Source: Lachnospiraceae bacterium (GTDB taxonomy: Bacteria; Bacillota_A; Clostridia; Lachnospirales; Lachnospiraceae). Taken from it: a stretch of 5,769 nucleotides of DNA. Numbering within the stretch: position 1 is the stretch's first letter; the number at the start of each line of letters is the position of its first letter. The DNA lies in contig JAFZJK010000084.1 in assembly GCA_017553965.1 (NCBI GenBank), positions 1 to 5,769 on the forward strand, given 5' to 3'. Below, piece after piece: positions 1 to 4,462 of the stretch. A program made the position numbers and the translations under genes. Under the pieces are notes generated by a model. It did not search any database. It was not told the DNA's origin and saw only the letters and a list, made by a program, of their open reading frames with translations.

Positions 1-319
1 AAGCTGCTTTAGCCTTAAGTGCCAGGTTTGCTTTTTCTATCATGGCCTTGGCATCATCCGCCGATATCTCACCCGCGTGTTCCGTAACATATGCGAAACC
101 GACAAATCTCTTTAAGTCCACCTCATCTATTTTCTTTCCGTCATTTACAAAATGATAAGGTGCATCCACATGTGTCCCGTTATGGGCACACATCTTTATG
201 GCGGTCAGGTTGCATACCGCTCCGTCATTTATGTTTAACACCCTTATGCGTTCCGGCTGCGGATCGCCCGGATATACCGCACAGTTAAATACTTCCTGGG
301 AAATGTCATAGACTTTCAT
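1..319 (-). CDS. Cyclase family protein (kynurenine formamidase-like fold), C-terminus missing at window edge
   Basis: This reading frame starts at the ATG at 319-317 and runs off the left edge after 106 codons without a stop, so only the N-terminal half is present. It opens MKVYDISQEV and carries the metal-binding signature of the cyclase/arylformamidase family (PF04199), HxGTHxDxPxH, at residues 46-56 (H46, H50, D52, H56). Residues 17-20 (PGDP) match the conserved P-G-D/N-P turn of the family. Known members are metal-dependent amidohydrolases such as kynurenine formamidase, and many have unknown substrates. An AAAGGAG ribosome binding site (plus-strand 329-335) sits 9 nt before the ATG and fixes the start. 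The gene lies 46 bp downstream of the YfcE-like gene with no terminator between them, so cotranscription is likely. No kynurenine pathway gene is visible, so the substrate is unknown. The family call is firm; any specific enzyme name would be a guess. Confidence 0.88.
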   Translation of the reverse strand, partial: MKVYDISQEVFNCAVYPGDPQPERIRVLNINDGAVCNLTAIKMCAHNGTHVDAPYHFVNDGKKIDEVDLKRFVGFAYVTEHAGEISADDAKAMIEKANLALKAKAA

Positions 320-365
320 ACTGCCCTGCTCCTTTCCTTACAATGGTATACGCCTGCTATCAATG

Positions 366-908
366 CTAAGCTTCAAATACCTTTATATACTCGCCTTCAA
401 GTGTCTTGAAAATAAACCTTCTGTCTTCCAGTACGATATACCCTCTCGGACTGTCATTCTTAGGGATGGAAACAGAACCCGGATTCATATAAACAAAGTC
501 CTGTCCGTCCTCGCATACCATGACGTGAGTGTGCCCGGTAAGAAGTATATCTCCCTTTCTCATGGGTGGCAGGTTTTCTATATTATAGATATGACCGTGA
601 GTAGCGTATACCATTCTTTCCCCTACAGGTAATAACATGTAATCAGCCATCACCGGGAATTCAAGTACCATCTGGTCGACCTCTGCCTCACAGTTTCCGC
701 GTACTGCAAATATACGGTCCTTATATGTATTTAACAGTTCTATGACTGTCTTGGGAGCATACTCTTCAGGCAAGTCGTTTCTCGGCCCGTGATACAGGAT
801 ATCACCGAGAAGTATCAGTCTGTCCGCTGCCTCGTTTTTAAATGCGGCAAGCAGTTTCTTACAATACTTTGCAGACCCGTGTATGTCGGAAGCTATCATT
901 ATCTTCAT
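366..908 (-). CDS. yfcE: YfcE-type metallophosphodiesterase
   Basis: This 180-residue protein belongs to the calcineurin-like metallophosphoesterase superfamily, YfcE/MJ0936 group, which hydrolyses phosphodiesters in vitro using two metal ions (usually Mn2+); the physiological substrate is unknown. All metal-site motifs are present in order: DxH (D8, H10), GD (G35-D36) followed by HGPRN (40-44), GNC-E (71-74), HGH (104-106) and GHTH (125-128), then the family signature NPGSVSIPK (142-150). From memory, E. coli YfcE (about 184 residues) shares the SDIHG, HGPRN, RGNC-EVDQM, ENLP and NPGSVSIPK blocks, so this is a close relative; its GNCD is GNCE here. There is no signal peptide or membrane segment, so it is cytoplasmic. 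The ATG start follows AAGGGG (plus-strand 917-922), and a good promoter lies upstream at 962-990. It probably forms a two-gene unit with the downstream cyclase-family gene. Confidence 0.93.
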   Translation of the reverse strand: MKIMIASDIHGSAKYCKKLLAAFKNEAADRLILLGDILYHGPRNDLPEEYAPKTVIELLNTYKDRIFAVRGNCEAEVDQMVLEFPVMADYMLLPVGERMVYATHGHIYNIENLPPMRKGDILLTGHTHVMVCEDGQDFVYMNPGSVSIPKNDSPRGYIVLEDRRFIFKTLEGEYIKVFEA

Positions 909-931
909 ATCATTTTCCCCTTACTTATCAC

Positions 932-957
932 ACCGAATAACTATATTTGTAATCGGT
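932..957. repeat. Imperfect 26-bp dyad over the yfcE start site and leader
   Basis: The two 13-bp halves (932-944 and 945-957) match as an inverted repeat at 9 of 13 positions. The ends are perfect (ACCGA at 932-936, TCGGT at 953-957) and the centre is AT-rich. The dyad lies just downstream of the yfcE -10 box and upstream of its ribosome binding site. It could be a repressor operator or a weak leader hairpin. It may also be chance in AT-rich DNA. Confidence 0.3.
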
Positions 958-961
958 ATAC

Positions 962-990
962 ATCTTACTTTATTATGGTTGATTTGTCAA
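962..990 (-). promoter_or_regulatory. Sigma-A-type promoter for the yfcE-cyclase unit
   Basis: On the minus strand the -35 box is a perfect TTGACA (plus-strand 985-990). It is followed by a 17-bp spacer and TAAGAT (962-967), which matches 4 of 6 consensus -10 bases. Transcription would begin near 955, giving a leader of about 45 nt before the yfcE ATG at 908. The -35 box is back-to-back with that of the rlmH promoter, 6 bp away. Box sequence and spacing are seen directly; activity is inferred. Confidence 0.7.
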
Positions 991-996
991 TAAAAG

Positions 997-1026
997 TGGA
1001 CAATCACACCCCTAATATGTTAGAAT
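997..1026 (+). promoter_or_regulatory. Extended -10 promoter for rlmH
   Basis: TGGACA (997-1002, 5 of 6 consensus -35 bases), an 18-bp spacer and TAGAAT (1021-1026, 5 of 6 consensus -10 bases) form a sigma-A-type promoter. A TG at 1018-1019 gives the extended -10 arrangement TGnTAGAAT. The predicted start is near 1033, leaving a leader of about 47 nt before the rlmH GTG at 1080. The promoter is divergent from the yfcE promoter, with 6 bp between the two -35 boxes. Confidence 0.68.
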
Positions 1027-1064
1027 TACCCATGTACTTCCGAACAGGTAAAAGAGTAATGACC

Positions 1065-1070
1065 GGAGGA
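1065..1070 (+). promoter_or_regulatory. Ribosome binding site that fixes the rlmH GTG start
   Basis: GGAGGA ends 9 nt before the GTG at 1080. An in-frame ATG at 1059 lies upstream of this site and would put it inside the gene, so the GTG is the better start. Confidence 0.85.
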
Positions 1071-1079
1071 AATAATACT

Positions 1080-1559
1080 GTGAAGATAACCGTTTTTTGC
1101 GTAGGAAAAATAAAAGAAAAATATTTTACTGATGCCATAGCCGAATACTCTAAGAGGCTCTCCAGATACTGCACGCTTGAGATAGTTGAAGTGCAGGACG
1201 AAAAGACACCTGACGGTGCCGGAGAAGCTATAGAGCAGAAAATAAAAGAAAAAGAAGGCGAACGCCTTCTTTCTAAAATCAAGGACGGATGCTTCTGTAT
1301 AGCTCTGGCCATAAAAGGAAAAAAACTCACATCCGAAGGTTTAGCCGCAAAAATAGAAGAACTCGGTAACGGCAGCGTCGGACATATCGGCTTTGTTATC
1401 GGAGGGTCCTTGGGACTGTCCAACGAAGTGCTCAATAGATGTGATATGCAGCTGAGCTTTTCAGATATGACATTCCCGCACCAGCTGATGCGTGTCATAC
1501 TTTTAGAACAGGTATACAGAGCATACAGGATCATAAGCGGTGAACCATACCATAAATGA
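1080..1559 (+). CDS. rlmH: 23S rRNA (pseudouridine-1915-N3)-methyltransferase RlmH
   Basis: This 159-residue protein is a single-domain SPOUT methyltransferase that uses S-adenosylmethionine to methylate N3 of pseudouridine 1915 in helix 69 of 23S rRNA, acting as a homodimer on the assembled ribosome. The length matches the family (about 155-160). The N-terminus has the family pattern (ITVFCVGKIKEKYF, residues 3-16). The cofactor-binding knot is visible as FVIGGSLGLS (105-114), with the C-terminal hallmark FSDMTFPHQLMR (127-138) and the closing YRAYRIISGEPYHK (146-159). Read from GTG at 1080, preceded by GGAGGA; longer in-frame starts at 789 or 1059 would add residues the family lacks. It has its own promoter and appears monocistronic, since the next gene converges on it with 4 bp between the stop codons. 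Function is assigned with high certainty from these motifs. Confidence 0.97.
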   Translation: MKITVFCVGKIKEKYFTDAIAEYSKRLSRYCTLEIVEVQDEKTPDGAGEAIEQKIKEKEGERLLSKIKDGCFCIALAIKGKKLTSEGLAAKIEELGNGSVGHIGFVIGGSLGLSNEVLNRCDMQLSFSDMTFPHQLMRVILLEQVYRAYRIISGEPYHK

Positions 1560-1596
1560 TCTGTTATCTTAATTCATATTCAATACTTAGATCATT
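1555..1596. repeat. 8-bp perfect inverted repeat over the converging stop codons
   Basis: AATGATCT (1555-1562) pairs perfectly with AGATCATT (1589-1596), with a 26-nt loop. It spans the rlmH stop (1557-1559) and the S66 gene stop (1564-1566). A further GATCAT at 1529-1534 inside rlmH could pair with the same left arm. The stem is AT-rich with a long loop and no good U-tract, so it is at best a weak transcript-end structure. Confidence 0.3.
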
Positions 1597-2613
1597 CCCT
1601 AATATATGCAGCTTACCAATTGCTCCTGAGATAACAGGTATCTGAGGAGGCAGGTGGCCGAGATCTGTATCGAAAATGATGGGAACATTATGCTTTTCTA
1701 AAACCTGAGTTACAGCCAGATAGTTATCCATCCCCATGGTTTCCGCATTAAAATGTAAAGGACGTCCTACCATAAAGCCTTTTGCGGTATCAAACCAACC
1801 GGCACTGTCCAGCTGCCATACTGCACGGAATACACTTAACGGCTCTAAGTCACAGGACTCAAAAAACCAGAAAGTACCATCCTCTTTATACTTTTCATTA
1901 AACTCTTTTACTTTGTCATATTTAGTACCGCACAGGCAGCATAAAAGGTCTAAGCAACCTCCGAGCATACGACCGGTTATGTTAATTTCTGGGCACTCGT
2001 CTTTTGTGTAGAGCTTCCCGCCGGTATATACCTTCTGGCAGTATGCTTCAGTAGCATTTACCGTAACCAACGGATTTTCTTCGTCAGCATCCTTTTCAAG
2101 TTCCCACTTATCATAATTTGAAAACTTAAAGCTTTTCCCTGAGAGCAGGCTCATAGCATCCGTCAGGTATTTATGCATCGGCCTCATACCGAACGATGAA
2201 GCACACGGACCGTATATGGCCGCCGTATCACACAATGTAGGCAGGGTAAATGTCAGGTTGGTATTATCAGAATACCCCATAAACCACTTAGGACTTGCCT
2301 TGGCTATAGCTTCAAAATCAACATAGCCTAAGTCCTCACACATGGTCTCCCCGCCGCCTACGGATATGATACAATCGCTTTTATCATTTGTAAAAAAGTC
2401 GTTTATCTCCGAGCCGCAGTCTTTGGCATTGGTGCTCTTACCTATCCCGTCCTCTTTATATACATTAGGTCCGGTAACTAAACAATATCCTTCGCCTTTA
2501 AAATACTCCAATGCCGATCCAAGTCTCGTCCTGTACCAGTCAAGCGTACATCCGAATGAGGGAGCAATAAAACCTATTCTGTAATTTTCTTTTATAAAAC
2601 CGGGATATCTCAT
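1564..2613 (-). CDS. S66 family serine peptidase (MccF/LD-carboxypeptidase-like)
   Basis: This 349-residue cytoplasmic protein belongs to peptidase family S66, which includes LD-carboxypeptidases that trim the terminal D-alanine from cytoplasmic murein tetrapeptide and MccF-type enzymes that cleave aminoacyl-nucleotide antibiotics such as processed microcin C. The Ser-Glu-His triad is visible: nucleophile S115 in GYSDNT (113-118), E252 in WFFESCDLEP (249-258) and H320 in DLGHLPP (317-323). N-terminal landmarks are IGFIAPSFG (13-21) and SVGGGE (84-89). The length is nearer MccF (about 344) than E. coli LdcA (about 304), so the MccF-like branch is favoured, but the natural substrate cannot be read from sequence. 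The ATG at 2613 is chosen because GGAG (plus-strand 2620-2623) lies 6 nt before it. No signal peptide is present. The gene follows the GH5 terminator; its own promoter is not evident. Confidence 0.9.
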   Translation of the reverse strand: MRYPGFIKENYRIGFIAPSFGCTLDWYRTRLGSALEYFKGEGYCLVTGPNVYKEDGIGKSTNAKDCGSEINDFFTNDKSDCIISVGGGETMCEDLGYVDFEAIAKASPKWFMGYSDNTNLTFTLPTLCDTAAIYGPCASSFGMRPMHKYLTDAMSLLSGKSFKFSNYDKWELEKDADEENPLVTVNATEAYCQKVYTGGKLYTKDECPEINITGRMLGGCLDLLCCLCGTKYDKVKEFNEKYKEDGTFWFFESCDLEPLSVFRAVWQLDSAGWFDTAKGFMVGRPLHFNAETMGMDNYLAVTQVLEKHNVPIIFDTDLGHLPPQIPVISGAIGKLHILGNDLSIEYELR

Positions 2614-2619
2614 AATACA

Positions 2620-2623
2620 CTCC
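2620..2623 (-). promoter_or_regulatory. Ribosome binding site that fixes the S66 gene start
   Basis: Minus-strand GGAG lies 6 nt upstream of the ATG at 2613. A TTG codon four codons further upstream (2625-2623) overlaps this site, so starting there would leave the gene without an upstream ribosome binding site. Confidence 0.7.
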
Positions 2624-2668
2624 AAATCTGTAATCTTAAAGTTCTATTTCCAACCGGTAGTCTATCAT

Positions 2669-2700
2669 AAAACCCAACGCCTTAAAAAGCGTTGGGTTTT
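2669..2700 (-). terminator. Rho-independent terminator after the GH5 gene
   Basis: A perfect 12-bp inverted repeat, AAAACCCAACGC (2669-2680) and GCGTTGGGTTTT (2689-2700), encloses an 8-nt loop. It begins 3 bp beyond the GH5 stop codon. On the minus strand the stem ends in TTTT preceded by a GC-rich core, with matching A residues upstream. The symmetrical A/T flanks could also allow it to act on plus-strand transcripts. Confidence 0.92.
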
Positions 2701-2703
2701 GGC

Positions 2704-3735
2704 TTACATATTCTCTAACAGTTCTTTTCTGATACCGGCGAGTCTGTCCTCACATAGGCCAAAGTTCATGCTCTTATATGACCAAGCAGCACGTCCGATA
2801 CCGTATTTCTTAAATATAGGATTGATGGTCTTGTACCACTCAAGAGTATCCTCGGGTGTAGCCAGATCTATAACTCCGTACTCACCGCAATAAAGAGCTA
2901 CATCTCTCTCCTGAGCTGTCTTGATGGCACTCTCAAACATCTTCTCAAAGTAAGTACTGTCAATAACATCATCTTCCTTGGTGGGTACAAAGAAGTCCTT
3001 ATCCCAGTTAACGCTTATGGGACGGCAAAGAGCCTTATACTCTCCGTATGTCTTCTTAAAGCCCATCCTGAAATCACGGGGCATTACATCTATCCAGCCT
3101 GCACCCTGATGTGTAAAGATCAGAGGCTCATAGCAATGGAAGTTGTAGATAACATTCTCATCGTAAGGAGGATCAAGGTCCTTAACTGCGGAAACATGAT
3201 TATTCCAGTAGCTTCCTACAAGTATCTTTACATTGGGAGCTATCTTTCTTATCCTCTCGATACATCTCTTGATGATACCGTTCCATACGGTTATAAAACT
3301 CTGATCGGTAACCTCATTTAAGAGCTCAAAAGCTACATTTTCACCTATGTTTCCGAATCTTGTAGCTAAGTTTTCCCACATCCTGATAAAGCGTTCCTGA
3401 CTGGACTCGTTCTCAAAGAAACCGTCCTCTTTCTCATCCTTGTCAAAAGAGAATCCGAAGGTCTTATGTATGTCCAGTATCATGTTAAGTCCGCTGTTTT
3501 GGCACCATTCTATAGCTTTTGCGATATATCCGAAGCCTTTCTCGATGTAGTTACCCTTTTCGTCCTCGATAAGGTTGTAATCCACAGGTATTCTTACGTG
3601 ATCAAGCCCCCAGCTGCTGATATTTTTAAAATCAGCTTCATTTACAAAACTATCGTAATGCTCATATGTATGCCTGCACTGTGACAGCCAGCCTCCGATG
3701 TTGACACCCCTCTGGTAACCCTTCCATTCTTTCAT
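2704..3735 (-). CDS. Intracellular GH5 beta-glucanase (CelC-like)
   Basis: This 343-residue glycoside hydrolase family 5 enzyme would cleave beta-1,4 or mixed-linkage glucans with retention of configuration. The (beta/alpha)8-barrel motifs appear in order: RGVNIGGWLSQ (9-19), HVRIP (46-50, R48), LDIH (87-90), FELLNEV (136-142, acid/base E141), YNFHCYEP (197-204, H200 and Y202), YCGEYGV (282-288, nucleophile E285) and AAWSYK (316-321). By memory it resembles Clostridium thermocellum CelC, also 343 residues, whose catalytic glutamates are E140 and E280. No signal peptide, carbohydrate-binding module or dockerin is visible, so it probably acts in the cytoplasm on imported oligosaccharides rather than on insoluble cellulose. 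AGGAGG (plus-strand 3746-3751) lies 10 nt before the ATG. The gene follows the HAD gene by 37 bp and is last before a strong terminator. The exact glucan is not determinable. Confidence 0.93.
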   Translation of the reverse strand: MKEWKGYQRGVNIGGWLSQCRHTYEHYDSFVNEADFKNISSWGLDHVRIPVDYNLIEDEKGNYIEKGFGYIAKAIEWCQNSGLNMILDIHKTFGFSFDKDEKEDGFFENESSQERFIRMWENLATRFGNIGENVAFELLNEVTDQSFITVWNGIIKRCIERIRKIAPNVKILVGSYWNNHVSAVKDLDPPYDENVIYNFHCYEPLIFTHQGAGWIDVMPRDFRMGFKKTYGEYKALCRPISVNWDKDFFVPTKEDDVIDSTYFEKMFESAIKTAQERDVALYCGEYGVIDLATPEDTLEWYKTINPIFKKYGIGRAAWSYKSMNFGLCEDRLAGIRKELLENM

Positions 3736-3772
3736 AAAATACCTTCCTCCTGTTTATATGATCATCAATATT

Positions 3773-4462
3773 TTAAAGGAAATCGTCCACTTCCTTAAGA
3801 TTCTCAAATATCTTCCACGCTTTGGCCTTCATCTCATCATCCGGCATGATAAGGTCCGGTACCATGATAGGTCTCATGCCTGCTGCGTATGCTGCCCTGA
3901 TTCCGTTATACGAGTCCTCTATCACTATGGTCTCGTCAGGTACTCCGCCAAGTCTCTCACAACTAAGTAAAAATACCTCCGGATCGGGCTTACCCTTTTT
4001 ATACATACCGCCTCCGACCACATCATCAAAATACCCGATGAGCCCAGTATCAGTAAGCTGCGGAACCACGCGTTCTACAGGCGTAGACGATGCTAATCCC
4101 AGCATATATCCCTTTGCCTTAAGGCTTGCAAGGCACTCTGCCGCATAATACTTTAACGGCATCCCCTGTTCCTCTACGTATTTGTCGAAAAACACCAGAG
4201 TCTCTTTTCTGAATCTCTCTCCTGTTAAACCTTCTAAAGATCTGCTGCCTTTGCATCCATCCTGTCTGCTCTTTTCTATGTATCTGTCGAGCACGCTTAT
4301 GATATTGTAATCGGGAGTACCTATGGCCTCTCTAAAGGCTGACATAATATCCTTTATACCATACTCCCCTGCCAGATCGATCCACACCTTTTTGTCAAGG
4401 CTTTTCGAATCGAACAGGACTCCGTCCATGTCGAAAATAACTGTTTTTATGTCTTTTTTCAT
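3773..4462 (-). CDS. HAD-IA family phosphatase/phosphoglucomutase-like hydrolase
   Basis: This 229-residue haloacid dehalogenase superfamily protein has all four core motifs. Motif I is DMDGVLFDS (residues 11-19; nucleophile D11, acid/base D13). Motif II is GLASSTP (122-128). Motif III is the lysine K158 in KGKPDPEVF (156-164). Motif IV is VIEDSYNGIRAA (180-191; E182, D183). A helical C1 cap fills roughly residues 20-105. This subfamily contains beta-phosphoglucomutases and sugar-phosphate, phosphoglycolate and nucleotide phosphatases; nothing seen separates these, so no gene symbol is given. The ATG at 4462 overlaps the upstream stop as ATGA, indicating translational coupling; no strong ribosome binding site precedes it. 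A GTG 10 codons upstream (4492) would add residues before the core fold and is less likely. The GH5 gene next door makes a sugar phosphate a reasonable but unproven substrate. Confidence 0.9.
   Translation of the reverse strand: MKKDIKTVIFDMDGVLFDSKSLDKKVWIDLAGEYGIKDIMSAFREAIGTPDYNIISVLDRYIEKSRQDGCKGSRSLEGLTGERFRKETLVFFDKYVEEQGMPLKYYAAECLASLKAKGYMLGLASSTPVERVVPQLTDTGLIGYFDDVVGGGMYKKGKPDPEVFLLSCERLGGVPDETIVIEDSYNGIRAAYAAGMRPIMVPDLIMPDDEMKAKAWKIFENLKEVDDFL

Noticed and set aside
91..288. Plus-strand 65-codon open frame
   Set aside because: It lies opposite the cyclase-family gene, whose metal-binding motif is clear on the other strand. No ribosome binding site or family resemblance supports it.
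789..1079. N-terminal extension of rlmH by up to 97 codons
   Set aside because: It would overlap yfcE and both promoters, its residues resemble no RlmH, and GGAGGA before the GTG at 1080 marks the true start.
1004..1534. A 176-codon open frame on the minus strand opposite rlmH
   Set aside because: It is antisense to an unmistakable rlmH, its translation shows no recognisable domain, and it has the serine/proline-rich composition typical of a shadow frame.
1923..1956. Cysteine cluster (C220, C225, C226, C228) in the S66 protein considered as a metal site
   Set aside because: The residues lie in a hydrophobic GGCLDLLCCLCGT segment that matches the GGxLxxLxxLxGT helix of the family. Spacing does not resemble a zinc or Fe-S motif, and S66 peptidases need no metal.
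2669..2700. The perfect inverted repeat as a mobile-element end or integration site
   Set aside because: It is a single copy directly after a stop codon, with a GC-rich core and T-run, which is fully explained by a rho-independent terminator. No transposase or target duplication is present.
3822..4148. Plus-strand 108-codon open frame inside the HAD gene
   Set aside because: It is antisense to a gene with all four HAD motifs, and its translation is serine/proline-rich with no domain.
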